A stretch of DNA of 56,542 nt from Eubacteriales bacterium (GTDB lineage: Bacteria; Bacillota; Clostridia; Oscillospirales; Oscillospiraceae). The position numbers and the translations under genes were made by a program. Below are positions 7,457-18,600 of the stretch, in pieces. The stretch lies in the NCBI GenBank assembly GCA_030536515.1, contig JAUNPV010000015.1, positions 1-56,542 on the forward strand, given 5' to 3'. Every line of letters starts with the position of its first letter. Position 1 is the stretch's first letter. The notes under the pieces are model-generated. The model saw only the letters and a list, made by a program, of their open reading frames with translations, made no database searches and was not told the origin of the DNA.

Positions 7457-7641
7457 CGTAGGGGAGGGATATCATCCCTCCCGCTGATTTGCCTTGCAAA
7501 TCAGGCGATGCACAGCATCGCAGGAAAACGGATTGCCACAGCCAGTGTGCGCACTGGCTTCGCAATGACATACTTTCGGCGCCGATTCCTCCTGCGGCGG
7601 TCTCAAAACTGCCCGGGCGGGATGATATCCCGCCCCTACAG
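7457..7641. repeat. CGTAGGG-type palindromic repeat within pur operon
   Basis: Starts CGTAGGGGAGGG and ends CCCGCCCCTAC, with nested palindromes for GAGGGAT/ATCCCTC, GATTTGCC/GGCAAATC-like and GGGCGGGAT/ATCCCGCCC. In the middle (about 7531-7571) it holds a copy of the ATTGCCAC...GCAATGACA hairpin. It occupies the purE-purC gap, so the operon mRNA must carry these hairpins. Confidence 0.7.
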
Positions 7642-7713
7642 GGGCTTTAACAACCTTGTCCGTAAACCCATTCACATATACATTCATTCATTTCAGAAAG
7701 AGGTCAAAATTTT

Positions 7714-8403
7714 ATGGAAAACCTGAAGCTGCTGTACACCGGTAAAACCAAGAATGTCTACGCTCTGCCCAACGGAAACTGCCTGCTGAAGTTCAAGGAC
7801 GACTGCACCGGCAAGGACGGTGTGTTCGACCCCGGCGAGAACTCCGTGGGCCTGACCATCGAGGGCGTGGGCGATGTGAACCTGCGTATGTCCATCTACT
7901 TCTTCGAGAAGATCAACGCCGCCGGTATCCGCACCCACTATGTTTCCGCCGACCTGGATAACACCACCATGGAGGTGCTGCAGGCCAAGGTCTTCGGCAA
8001 GGGCCTGGAGGTCATCTGCCGGTACAAGGCCGTGGGCTCCTTCTTCCGCCGCTACTCCGACTACTGCACCGAGGGCCAGGACCTGCCCGCCTATGTGGAG
8101 ACCACCTTCAAAAACGACGAAAAGGGCGATCCCCTGGTCACCAAGGACGGCCTGGTGGATTTGGGCATCATGACCGCCAAGCAGTACGACGACCTGAAGT
8201 CCATGACCCAGGCCATCACCAAGATTGTGGCCGACGACCTGAAGGCCAAGGGCCTGGACCTGTACGACATCAAGTTCGAGTTCGGCTACGATGCCCAGGG
8301 CAATGTCATGCTCATCGACGAGATTGCCTCCGGCAATATGCGTGTCTACAAGGACGGCAAGTACATCGACCCCATGACTCTGAACGGCCTGTTTTTCGGC
8401 TAA
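7714..8403 (+). CDS. purC: SAICAR synthase
   Basis: A 229-residue phosphoribosylaminoimidazole-succinocarboxamide synthase that joins aspartate to CAIR with ATP. The N-terminal YTGKTKNVY is the family nucleotide-binding hairpin, [13 protein letters not shown] carries the substrate-binding arginines, and [20 protein letters not shown] is the metal/ATP site. In most PurC proteins this last motif is followed by SPDxxR; here it reads ASGNMRV, a variant form that I also associate with other gut Clostridia and Bacteroidetes. The start has AGAGG 9 bases upstream. It lies 262 bases after purE with repeats in between and no visible new promoter. Confidence 0.94.
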   Translation: MENLKLLYTGKTKNVYALPNGNCLLKFKDDCTGKDGVFDPGENSVGLTIEGVGDVNLRMSIYFFEKINAAGIRTHYVSADLDNTTMEVLQAKVFGKGLEVICRYKAVGSFFRRYSDYCTEGQDLPAYVETTFKNDEKGDPLVTKDGLVDLGIMTAKQYDDLKSMTQAITKIVADDLKAKGLDLYDIKFEFGYDAQGNVMLIDEIASGNMRVYKDGKYIDPMTLNGLFFG

Positions 8404-8433
8404 GCAACCATCGAACCTGATCCCACAGGCCGT

Positions 8434-8550
8434 AGTGAAAAGGTAATAGTGAATAGTGAAGAGGTAGGGTGTGGCTTCGCCACGATTTAAATTCATCGGC
8501 GCAGCCGATACCTCACTTCTTCACTATTACCTCTTACTTCTTCACTATCC
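8434..8550. repeat. Inverted repeat rich in TTCACTAT
   Basis: The left part carries AAGGTAATAGTGAATAGTGA and the right part TCACTATTACCTCTTACTTC, so the ends pair; the centre holds the small hairpins GTGGCTTCGCCAC and ATCGGCGCAGCCGAT. It fills the purC-purF gap and is unrelated in sequence to the CGTAGGG repeats. Confidence 0.7.
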
Positions 8551-8602
8551 ACCATCCGCCTGTGAAAAAACAGCGCAACATCTTAAAGGAGGAACAACTT
8601 CT

Positions 8603-10024
8603 ATGGGTGGTTTCTTCGGGACGATTTCCCGCAAAGACTGCATTTACGACGTGTTTTTTGGCACGGATTACCATTCTCACCTGGGCACCAAGCGGGGCGG
8701 CATGGCCTTCTATGACCGGGACAAGGGCTTCCAGCGCCAGATTCACAACATTGAAAATACCCCCTTCCGCACCAAGTTTGACGCCGACATGGCAAAATTC
8801 GCTGGCTGTGCCGGCATCGGCTGCATTTCCGACACGGACCCCCAGCCCCTGCTGGTGCGCTCCCACTTAGGGCTCTTCGCCATCTCCACCGTGGGCATCA
8901 TCAACAACGCCGAGGACCTGGTGGAAAAGACCTTCTCCGGCCCCGGCCATCAGTTTATGGCCATGTCCTCCGGCAGCGTCAACACCACGGAGCTCACCGC
9001 CGCCCTCATCAACCAGAAGGACAATCTGCTCGACGGCATCCGCTATGCCCAGCAGGTTATCGACGGCTCGTGCACCATTTTGCTGCTGATGAAGGACTGC
9101 ATCATCGCCGCCCGGGACCGCCTGGGCCGCCTGCCGGTCCACGTGGGCAAAAACGAGGACGGCTGCTGCGTGTCCTTTGAGTCCTTCGCCTATCACAAGC
9201 TGGGCTATCAGGATTACTACGAGCTGGGACCCGGGGAGGTGGTGCGCATCACCGCCGATGCTGTGACCCAGCTGGCGGCCCCCGGCAAGGATATGAAGGT
9301 CTGCGCCTTCCTGTGGACCTACTACGGCTACCCCAACTCCAACTACGAGGGCCGCAATGTGGAGGTCATGCGCTGCCGCAACGGCGAGATTATGGCCCGG
9401 GAGGAGCAGAAAAACGGCACCATGCCCGATGTGGACTTCGTGGCGGGTGTCCCCGACTCCGGCCTGCCCCACGCCATCGGCTATGCCAACTTCTCCCACA
9501 AGCCCTTTGCCCGGCCCTTCGTGAAGTACACCCCCACCTGGCCCCGGTCCTTCACCCCCTCCAACCAGGCCATGCGCTCTCTGGTTGCCAAGATGAAGCA
9601 GATTCCCGTGCCGGAGCTGATTCAGGGCAAGAAGCTGCTGTTTGTGGATGACTCCATCGTCCGGGGCACCCAGCTGCGGGAGACTGTGGATTTCCTCTAC
9701 GAAAGCGGCGCCAAGGAAGTGCATATGCGCTCGGCCTGCCCGCCCATTATGTATAACTGCAAGTATCTGAACTTCTCCCGCAGCAACTCCGACATGGAGC
9801 TGCTGGCCCGGAAAACCATCCAGCAGCTGGAGGGCGACGAGGGCCAGAACCATCTGGAGGAATACGCCGATGCCTCCACCCAGCGGGGCCAGTGTATGCT
9901 CAAGGCCATCTGCCAGGAAATGGGCTTTGACTCCCTGGGCTACCAGTCCCTGGACGGCCTCCTGGAGGCCATCGGCCTGGATAAGGACAAGGTCTGCACC
10001 TACTGCTGGTCTGGTAAGGAATAA
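8603..10024 (+). CDS. purF: Amidophosphoribosyltransferase, Cys1-less type
   Basis: A 473-residue PurF-like protein for the first step from PRPP to phosphoribosylamine. The PRPP-binding loop LLFVDDSIVRGTQ lies at about residues 345-357, and a C-terminal CTYC pair (C465, C468) matches the cysteines that hold the Fe-S cluster in Bacillus-type PurF. The N-terminus is MGGFFGTISRKDC: the cysteine that should follow Met, the Ntn nucleophile of the glutaminase half, is absent, and the HNGN motif is replaced by STVGIINN. The protein belongs to a recognisable MGGFFG subfamily seen in Bacteroidetes and Clostridia. It may use free ammonia or another amidase. Start chosen by AAAGGAGGAACAAC. Confidence 0.88.
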   Translation: MGGFFGTISRKDCIYDVFFGTDYHSHLGTKRGGMAFYDRDKGFQRQIHNIENTPFRTKFDADMAKFAGCAGIGCISDTDPQPLLVRSHLGLFAISTVGIINNAEDLVEKTFSGPGHQFMAMSSGSVNTTELTAALINQKDNLLDGIRYAQQVIDGSCTILLLMKDCIIAARDRLGRLPVHVGKNEDGCCVSFESFAYHKLGYQDYYELGPGEVVRITADAVTQLAAPGKDMKVCAFLWTYYGYPNSNYEGRNVEVMRCRNGEIMAREEQKNGTMPDVDFVAGVPDSGLPHAIGYANFSHKPFARPFVKYTPTWPRSFTPSNQAMRSLVAKMKQIPVPELIQGKKLLFVDDSIVRGTQLRETVDFLYESGAKEVHMRSACPPIMYNCKYLNFSRSNSDMELLARKTIQQLEGDEGQNHLEEYADASTQRGQCMLKAICQEMGFDSLGYQSLDGLLEAIGLDKDKVCTYCWSGKE

Positions 10025-10032
10025 AAAATCCC

Positions 10033-10101
10033 CGTAGGGAACGGATTCATCCGTTCCGTCACTGCACTGAAAAAGCGGAACGGATAAATCCGTTCCCTAC
10101 G
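10033..10101. repeat. CGTAGGG...CCCTACG palindrome
   Basis: A 69-bp element with ends CGTAGGGAACGGATTCATCC and its near reverse complement. It carries the short palindrome GGAACGGAT/ATCCGTTCC twice and lies in the purF-purM gap. Confidence 0.8.
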
Positions 10102-10132
10102 GTGCGCCAATAAACAACAAAGGAGCTACCAA

Positions 10133-11182
10133 ATGGATCATAAGAATTCCCAGTCCGCCAGCTATGCGGCTGCCGGTGTGGACATTACCGCCGGCTACCG
10201 GGCGGTGGAGCTGATGAAAAAGCACGTGGCCCGCACCCGCAACGAGGGCTGCCTGGATGATGTCGGCGGCTTCGGCGGCTGCTTCGGCCTGCCCACCGGC
10301 CTGGAGGAGCCCGTTCTGGTCTCCGGCACCGACGGCTGCGGCACCAAGGTGAAGCTGGCCATTCTCATGGACAAGCACGACACCATCGGCATCGACGCTG
10401 TGGCCATGTGCGTCAACGATATTATCTGCTGCGGCGCAAAGCCCCTGTTCTTCCTGGATTACATCGCCTGCGGCAAGAACGTCCCCGAAAAGATTGCCCA
10501 GATTGTCGCCGGCGTGGCCGAGGGCTGCGTCCAGTCCGGGGCAGCTCTCATCGGCGGCGAGACCGCCGAGCATCCCGGCCTGATGCCCGTGGAGGACTAC
10601 GACCTGGCAGGCTTCGCCGTAGGCATTGTGGACAAGAAGAAAATCATCGACAACACCCGGATGCAGGCCGGCGACGTGGTCATCGGCCTGGCCTCCACCG
10701 GCATTCACTCCAACGGCTTTTCTCTGTGCCGGAAGGTCTTCGACATCGACAATAACAACCCCGAGCTGTACGTGGCCCGGGAGGAGCTGGGCGGCAAGAC
10801 CATTGCCGAGGCTCTGCTGGTGCCCACCCGCATCTACGTCAAGGCCATTCTGGCGCTGCTGGAAAAGGTGGATGTCAAGGGCATTTCCCACATCACCGGC
10901 GGCGGCTTCTACGAAAACATCCCCCGGTCCATCCCCGACGGCCTGTGCGCCAAAATCGACAAGGCCGCCGTCCGGGTCCTGCCCATTTTCGATATGATTG
11001 CCGCCTGGGGCAATATCCCCGAGCGGGATATGTTCAACACCTACAACATGGGCGTTGGCATGAGCGTAGTGGTCCCGGCGAACCAGGTGGAGGAGGCTAT
11101 TGCCATCCTCACCGCCCACGGCGAGACCGCTTACGTCATCGGCTCCATTGTTGAGAATGAGGAAAAGGTGATTTTGGCGTGA
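10133..11182 (+). CDS. purM: AIR synthetase (FGAM cyclo-ligase)
   Basis: A 349-residue PurM that closes the imidazole ring of FGAM to AIR using ATP. Visible are [12 protein letters not shown] near the start, the ATP-binding [12 protein letters not shown] at about residues 65-76, a conserved VNDIICCGA, and [11 protein letters not shown] near residue 142. Length is as expected. The start is preceded by AAAGGAGCTACC. Its last bases overlap the purN start by four (GTGA), so purM and purN are translationally coupled. Confidence 0.96.
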   Translation: MDHKNSQSASYAAAGVDITAGYRAVELMKKHVARTRNEGCLDDVGGFGGCFGLPTGLEEPVLVSGTDGCGTKVKLAILMDKHDTIGIDAVAMCVNDIICCGAKPLFFLDYIACGKNVPEKIAQIVAGVAEGCVQSGAALIGGETAEHPGLMPVEDYDLAGFAVGIVDKKKIIDNTRMQAGDVVIGLASTGIHSNGFSLCRKVFDIDNNNPELYVAREELGGKTIAEALLVPTRIYVKAILALLEKVDVKGISHITGGGFYENIPRSIPDGLCAKIDKAAVRVLPIFDMIAAWGNIPERDMFNTYNMGVGMSVVVPANQVEEAIAILTAHGETAYVIGSIVENEEKVILA

Positions 11183-11775
11183 AAACCAAAATTGCGGTTC
11201 TTGTTTCCGGCGGCGGCACCAATTTGCAGGCCCTCATCGATGCCCAGGGGAGCACCCTTGTCAGCGGCGAAATCGCCCTGGTTGTCTCCAACAACCCCGG
11301 GGCCTACGCCCTGGAACGGGCAAGAAACGCCGGCATCGCCACCGCTGTGGTGACCAAAAAGCAGTGCGGCTCCCAGGCCGCCTTTGAGGAAAAGCTCAAG
11401 GAAATCCTGGCGGAGCACGGCATCGAGGTCATTATCCTGGCGGGCTTTATGACCATCCTCACCGAGAGCTTCACCGCCGCCTACCCCCGGCGCATTCTCA
11501 ACGTCCACCCGTCCCTGATTCCCGCCTTCTGCGGCGAGGGCTACTACGGCCTCCGGGTCCATGAGGAAGCCCTCCGCTACGGCGTGAAGGTCACCGGCGC
11601 AACGGTGCATTTCGTCAACGAAATTCCCGACGGCGGCGAGATTATCGCCCAGAAGGCGGTGTACATCCAGCCCGGCGACACCCCCGAGGTGCTGCAAAAA
11701 CGGGTCATGGAGCAGGCCGAATGGGTCCTGCTGCCCCAGGCGGCAGAAAAGGTCTGCGCCCAGCTGCAAAAATGA
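11179..11775 (+). CDS. purN: GAR formyltransferase
   Basis: A 198-residue folate-dependent phosphoribosylglycinamide formyltransferase. Landmarks are [15 protein letters not shown] (phosphate-binding loop, residues 6-20), [14 protein letters not shown], the formyl-folate binding [22 protein letters not shown] with the catalytic Asn-His, and [17 protein letters not shown]. The start is GTG and shares GTGA with the purM stop. Use of 10-formyl-THF links this step to the ZTP riboswitch at the head of the operon, which senses folate shortage. Confidence 0.95.
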   Translation: MKTKIAVLVSGGGTNLQALIDAQGSTLVSGEIALVVSNNPGAYALERARNAGIATAVVTKKQCGSQAAFEEKLKEILAEHGIEVIILAGFMTILTESFTAAYPRRILNVHPSLIPAFCGEGYYGLRVHEEALRYGVKVTGATVHFVNEIPDGGEIIAQKAVYIQPGDTPEVLQKRVMEQAEWVLLPQAAEKVCAQLQK

Positions 11776-11784
11776 GACTGCACC

Positions 11785-11904
11785 CGTAGGGAACGGATTT
11801 ATCCGTTCCGTCGGGCCTGTGGCCCGAAACTTGGATGACACACAAGGAAGAAAATTTGCCCATCGAGGTCAAATTTTCTTTCGGAACGGATGAATCCGTT
11901 CCCT
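11785..11904. repeat. CGTAGGG-type repeat after purN
   Basis: Begins CGTAGGGAACGGATTTATCC and ends GGATGAATCCGTTCCCTAC, with an internal AAATTTGCC/AAATTTTC stem. It is a longer version of the 10033-10101 element. Confidence 0.75.
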
Positions 11905-11937
11905 ACCGAAGATTTCTGAAAATTTGGAGGCTTCAAA

Positions 11938-12651
11938 ATGAATGTCTATGAAACCAAGACCATGGGGGAGCGCCTCTGTGGCAACAGCTATCCCGGCCGG
12001 GGCATCGTCCTCGGCGTGACCCCTGACGGGAAGAAGGCCGTGGCCGCCTATTTCATCATGGGCCGCAGCGTCAACAGCCGCAACCGTGTGTTCATTCAGG
12101 AGCCTGACGGCATCCGCACCGAAGCCTACGACCCCTCCAAAATGGAGGACCCCAGCCTCATCATCTACCACCCCGTCCGGGAGGTGGGCCGGGGCCTGAT
12201 TGTCACCAACGGCGACCAGACCGACACCATCCGGGAGTTCCTGGAAAAGGGCCTTCCCATGGAGCAGGCTCTGCGGACCCGGAAGTTTGAGCACGACGGC
12301 CCCAACTGGACCCCCCGAATCTCCGGCCTTCAGTCCCCCGACGGCAGCTACAAGCTGTCCATCCTCAAGTCCAACGACCCCGAGGGCACCGACTGCGCCC
12401 GGTTTACCTTCGAATACCCCGGCAAGGCAGGCCTGGGCCACTTTATCCACACCTACGTCTGCGACGGCAATCCGGTGATTCCCACCTTCCAGGGGGAGCC
12501 GGAGCGGGTGAGCATCCCCGCCGACATCGATGCCTTTGCTTCCGAGCTGTGGGAAAACCTCAACGAGGCCAATAAAATCTCCCTGTTCGTCCGCTACACC
12601 GACCTGGAGACCCGGACCTTCGAGCAGCGGATTTTCAACAAGCACCAGTAA
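11938..12651 (+). CDS. purO: IMP cyclohydrolase, PurO type
   Basis: A 237-residue protein of the PurO/IMP_cyclohyd family, the Ntn-hydrolase-fold enzyme first known from archaea that closes FAICAR to IMP. Recognisable parts are CGNSYPGRGIVLGVTPDGK, YFIMGRSVNSRNRVF with the conserved arginines and asparagines, and the mid-protein WTPRISGL. It replaces the N-terminal cyclohydrolase domain of ordinary bifunctional PurH. The next gene supplies the other half, AICAR formyltransferase, as a separate protein. The ATG has TTGGAGG 8 bases upstream. Family identity is by motif; the reaction is the family's established activity. Confidence 0.9.
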   Translation: MNVYETKTMGERLCGNSYPGRGIVLGVTPDGKKAVAAYFIMGRSVNSRNRVFIQEPDGIRTEAYDPSKMEDPSLIIYHPVREVGRGLIVTNGDQTDTIREFLEKGLPMEQALRTRKFEHDGPNWTPRISGLQSPDGSYKLSILKSNDPEGTDCARFTFEYPGKAGLGHFIHTYVCDGNPVIPTFQGEPERVSIPADIDAFASELWENLNEANKISLFVRYTDLETRTFEQRIFNKHQ

Positions 12652-12774
12652 GCGCTTTGTATGCACCGTAGGGCGGCCTGCCCTCAGGCCGCCGCCCGGA
12701 TATTCCGACGAAAAATCCGGGGGAACGGCTCGCCATGACGTTTTGGCGATGAAAACAGAAATGGAGAATGCTTT

Positions 12775-13959
12775 ATGAAAGAATTTGAACTGAAATACGG
12801 CTGCAACCCCAACCAGAAGCCTGCCAGCATCTACATGGCCGACGGCTCTGACCTGCCCATCACCATTCTGAACGGCCGCCCCGGCTACATCAACTTCCTG
12901 GACGCTCTGAACTCCTGGCAGCTGGTGAAGGAGCTGAAGGAGGCCACCGGAATGCCCTGCGTCACCTCCTTCAAGCACGTGTCCCCCACCTCCGCCGCCG
13001 TGGGCAAGGTCCTGCCTGAGGACCTGAAAAAGGCCTGCTTTGTAGACGATATTGAGGGCCTGGACGAAAATCCCCTGGCCTGCGCCTACGCCCGTGCCCG
13101 GGGCGCGGACCGGCTGTGCTCCTTCGGCGACTGGGTGGCCCTCAGCGACGTGTGCGACGAGCTCACCGCCAGGCTCATCGCCCGGGAGGTCTCCGACGGC
13201 GTGATTGCCCCCGGCTATACCGACGAGGCCCTGGCCGTGCTGAAAACCAAGCGCAAGGGCAGCTACAACGTGGTGGCCATCGACCCCGCCTACGTTCCTG
13301 CCGAGCAGGAGACCAAGCAGGTCTTCGGCGTCACCTTCCAGCAGGGCCGGAACAATTTCAAAATCGGCGAGCACCTGCTCACCAACATCGTCACCGACAA
13401 CAAGGACATCCCCGAGTCCGCCAAAATCGACCTGATTGTGTCCCTCATCACCCTGAAATACACCCAGAGTAATTCCGTGTGCTTTGCCTATGACGGCCAG
13501 GCCATCGGCGTGGGCGCAGGCCAGCAGTCCCGGGTCCACTGCACCCGGCTGGCCGGCGGCAAGGCCGACACCTGGTTCCTGCGCCAGCATCCCAAGACTC
13601 TGAACCTGCCCTTCCGGGAGGACCTGGGCCGCCCCGGCCGGGACAACGTCATTGACGGCTACATCAACGGCAACGAGGAGGACGTGTGCGCCGAGGGCGT
13701 TTGGCAGAAGTACTTCACCGTCCGTCCCGAGCCGCTGACCGCCCAGGAGAAGAAGGAATACCTCTCCTCCCGCCAGGACGTGGCCCTGGGCAGCGATGCC
13801 TTCTTCCCCTTCCCGGACAGCGTCCAGCGGGGCGTGGCCTCCGGTGTCAAGTACATTGCCCAGCCCGGCGGCTCCATCCGGGACGATTTGGTCATTGACG
13901 AGTGCAACAAGCACGGCGTTGCCATGGCCTTCACCGGTATGCGCCTGTTCCACCACTAA
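12775..13959 (+). CDS. Stand-alone AICAR formyltransferase
   Basis: A 394-residue protein equal to the C-terminal transformylase domain of PurH, moving the formyl group of 10-formyl-THF to AICAR. It starts directly at KYGCNPNQKPA and carries the catalytic Lys-His pair K67-H68 in SFKHVSPTSAA; SNSVCFAYDGQAIGVGAGQQ is the conserved substrate region and the close is the usual GGSIRDDLVIDECNKHGV. No MGS-like cyclohydrolase domain precedes it, consistent with PurO in the gene before. AICAR here is also the ZMP sensed by the operon's riboswitch when folate is low. The 12652-12774 gap holds half of a GCGGCCTG/CAGGCCGC repeat. Confidence 0.93.
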   Translation: MKEFELKYGCNPNQKPASIYMADGSDLPITILNGRPGYINFLDALNSWQLVKELKEATGMPCVTSFKHVSPTSAAVGKVLPEDLKKACFVDDIEGLDENPLACAYARARGADRLCSFGDWVALSDVCDELTARLIAREVSDGVIAPGYTDEALAVLKTKRKGSYNVVAIDPAYVPAEQETKQVFGVTFQQGRNNFKIGEHLLTNIVTDNKDIPESAKIDLIVSLITLKYTQSNSVCFAYDGQAIGVGAGQQSRVHCTRLAGGKADTWFLRQHPKTLNLPFREDLGRPGRDNVIDGYINGNEEDVCAEGVWQKYFTVRPEPLTAQEKKEYLSSRQDVALGSDAFFPFPDSVQRGVASGVKYIAQPGGSIRDDLVIDECNKHGVAMAFTGMRLFHH

Positions 13960-14022
13960 GTGAATTTACCATAGGGGACAGCCCCAAAAAGGCTGCCCCC
14001 TATCGGTGCGTTTAGAATACCC

Positions 14023-14188
14023 CCGTAGGGGAGGGTGGTGCTCCGCGCAGCGGATGAAAATAAGTCGATTGCCAGTGGCAATCGCTCCATAACATAAAAT
14101 GCACCCCTCCCGCTTTGCGGCTTACAGCCGCAAAGTCCCCATTTTCCACAGGAAAATGGGGCGGACAGCCGCAAGGGCTGTCCCTACG
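14023..14188. repeat. CGTAGGG-type composite repeat before purD
   Basis: Starts CGTAGGGGAGGG, ends GGGCTGTCCCTACG. Nested palindromes include ATTGCCAGTGGCAAT, TTTGCGG/CCGCAAA, CCCCATTTTCC/GGAAAATGGGG and GACAGCC/GGCTGTC. It appears to be two repeats of the family joined head to tail. Confidence 0.7.
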
Positions 14189-14223
14189 AACGGGTTTCCT
14201 GATTTTTACATACGGAGGTCAAC

Positions 14224-15489
<1,266 letters not shown>

Positions 15490-15500
15490 AAACCATTTTT

Positions 15501-15602
15501 CGTAGGGGAGGGGCTTGCCCCCTCCCGCCATGCGGGCTTTGCCCCCATGGACCCCATTTCCCACGGGAAATGGGGCGGACAGCCGCAAGGGCTGTCCCTA
15601 CG
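15501..15602. repeat. CGTAGGG...CCCTACG repeat before purL
   Basis: A 102-bp element with nested GGGGAGGGG/CCCCTCCC, CCCATTTCCC/GGGAAATGGG and GACAGCC/GGCTGTC palindromes; its right half matches the right half of the 14023-14188 element. Confidence 0.75.
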
Positions 15603-15646
15603 CATTGGATAAGTTAGAAATTACTGAAACATAGGAGGAACATCCC

Positions 15647-18600
15647 ATGGTTTATCGTGTATTTGTTGAAAAAAAGGAAGGGCTGGACAATGAGGCCCGG
15701 GGGCTGCTGGGGCAGGCCCGGAGCCTTTTGGGCATGGAGCGGCTGGAAAAGGTCCGGCTGTTTAACCGCTATGACGCGGAAAACATCAGCCGGGAGCTGT
15801 TTGACTACGCCGTCAAGACCGTCTTCTCCGAGCCCCAGCTGGACACTGCCTCTGCTGCCGTAGAGCTGCCCGGGGCCGCCGTCTTTGCCGTGGAGGCCCT
15901 GCCCGGTCAGTTCGACCAGCGGGCCGACTCCGCCGCCCAGTGCATCCAGATTATCTCCCAGGGGGACCGGCCCCTGATTCGCACCGCCAAGGTCTACGCC
16001 CTGTACGGTTCCCTCACGGAGGCCGATATTGCGGAGTTTAAGAAGTACGTTATCAACCCCGTGGAATGCCGGGAGGCCTCCCTGGAGACCCCGGAGACTC
16101 TGGCCATTCAGTATGAGATTCCAACCGAGGTGGCTACCCTCACCGGCTTCACCAAGCTGACCCGGGAGGGGCTGGCTGACTTCATCCGGCAGTACGGCCT
16201 TGCCATGGACCTGGACGATATCACCTTCTGCCAGGCCTATTTCGTCAAAGAGAACCGGGACCCCACCATCACCGAAATCCGGATGATTGACACCTACTGG
16301 TCCGATCACTGCCGCCACACCACCTTCGGAACCATCATCGACGATGTGCGCTTCCAGGACGAGCTGCTGCAAGAGACCTACAACGAATATCTCGCCACCC
16401 GGGAGGCCCTGGGCCGGACCCACAAGCCCATCTGCCTGATGGACCTGGCCACCATCTCCGTCAAGGCCCTCCGGGCCGCCGGGAAACTGGACAAGCTGGA
16501 TGAATCCGAGGAAATCAACGCCTGCACCGTCAAAATGACCGTCACCGTGGACGGCCAGGATGAGCAGTGGCTGCTGCTGTTCAAAAACGAGACCCACAAC
16601 CACCCCACCGAAATCGAGCCCTTCGGCGGCGCCGCCACCTGCATCGGCGGCGCCATCCGGGACCCCCTGTCCGGCCGGTCCTATGTCTACGGCGCTATGC
16701 GTGTCACCGGCGCAGCCGACCCCCTGAAGCCTGTGTCCGAGACCATCCCCGGCAAGCTGCCCCAGCGGAAGATTGTCACCACCGCTGCCGCCGGCTATTC
16801 CTCCTACGGCAACCAGATCGGCCTTGCCACCGGCATTGTCGATGAAATTTACCACCCCGGCTATGCGGCTAAGCGGATGGAGATTGGCGCAGTGATTGCC
16901 GCCGCTCCTGCGGAAAATGTCCGCCGGGAGCGGCCGGACCCCGGCGATATCGTCATTCTGCTGGGCGGTGCCACCGGCCGGGACGGCTGCGGCGGCGCCA
17001 CCGGCTCCTCCAAGAGCCACACCGTGGAATCCCTGGAGACCTGCGGGGCCGAGGTCCAGAAGGGCAACGCCCCCGAGGAGCGGAAGCTCCAGCGGCTGTT
17101 CCGGAACTCCGAGGCCTCCCGCCTCATCAAGCGCTGCAACGACTTTGGCGCAGGCGGCGTGTCCGTTGCCATCGGCGAGCTGGCCGACGGGCTGACCATC
17201 GACTTAAACGCCGTGCCCAAGAAGTACGACGGGCTGGACGGTACGGAGCTGGCCATTTCCGAGTCCCAGGAGCGGATGGCCGTGGTGGTGGAGGCCAAGG
17301 ACGCCCCCCGGTTCCTGGAGCTGGCAGCCACCGAAAATCTGAACGCCGTGCCCGTAGCCACCGTCACCCAGGAGCCCCGGCTGGTCATGCACTGGAACGG
17401 CAAGACCATCTGCGACATCAGCCGGGAGTTCCTGAACTCCAACGGCGCAGACAAGCACATCACCTGCGTCACCGACAAGCCCGAAACCTTTAACAAGACC
17501 GTTTCCGGCTCCTTTGCTGAGAACTTCCTGGCCGTGGCCTCCGATTTGAACACCTGCTCCAAGCGGGGCCTGTCCGAGCGGTTCGACTCCACCATCGGTG
17601 CCGGCACGGTGCTCATGCCCTTCGGCGGCAGACATCAGCTGACCCCCATCCAGGCCATGGTCCAGAAAATCAGCGTGGAGAAAAAGCACACCGACGACTG
17701 CTCCTTCATGGCCTTCGGCTACAACCCCTTCATCACCACCGCCTCCCCCTACCACGGGGCCTATCTGGCGGTTGTGGAGTCTGTTGCCAAGCTGGTAGCC
17801 TCCGGCGCTTCCTTTAAGGACGTGTACCTGACCTTCCAGGAGTATTTTGAGCGCCTGGGCAAGGACCCCGAGCGCTGGGGCAAGCCTCTGGCGGCACTGC
17901 TGGGCGCTTTCAAGGCCCAGATGAACTTAGGCATCGGTGCCATCGGCGGCAAGGACTCCATGTCCGGCACCTTTGAGAAGCTGGATGTGCCCCCCACCCT
18001 GGTGTCCTTCGCCGTCACCACCGGAAAGACCGCCGAGGTGGTTTCTCCCGAATTCAAGGCTGCGGGCCACACCGTTTCCCTCCTGCTGCCCCAGCTGGAC
18101 GAGAACGGCCTGCCCGTCACCGAGTCCCTGCTTGCAAACTTCAATTTGGTCACCAAGCTGATGCGTGAGGGCAAGGTTGTGGCGGCCTACACCCCCGGCA
18201 TGGGCGGCGTGGCCGAGGCCGTGATGAAAATGGGCTTCGGCAACGGCCTGGGCTTTGCCTTTGACGAGGGCCTGACTCTGGAGCAGCTGTTCGGCTATGC
18301 CTACGGCGGCTTCGTGCTGGAGCTGGCGGACCGGGAGCCTGTGGGCCTCTGCCTGGGCACCGTCACCGCCGACGGCACCTTCTCCTACGGAAGCGAGAGC
18401 CTGTCCCAGGAGACCGTGCTGAATGCCTATGAGAGCAAGCTGGAAAGCGTCTACGCCTGCAACATCCCCACTCCCGACCAGCCCATGGAGACCTTCTCCT
18501 ATGAGGCCGGGGAGCGGAAGGCCCCCGCTGTGAAGGTGGCAAGGCCCAAGGTGCTGATTCCCGCCTTCCCCGGCACCAACTGCGAGTACGACTCCGCCAA

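Noticed and set aside
11869-13956. A 695-codon open frame on the minus strand opposite the IMP cyclohydrolase and AICAR formyltransferase genes
   Set aside because: Its translation is rich in Gly, Val, His and Ala without domains and it mirrors two well-recognised genes; long antisense frames are expected in GC-rich DNA.
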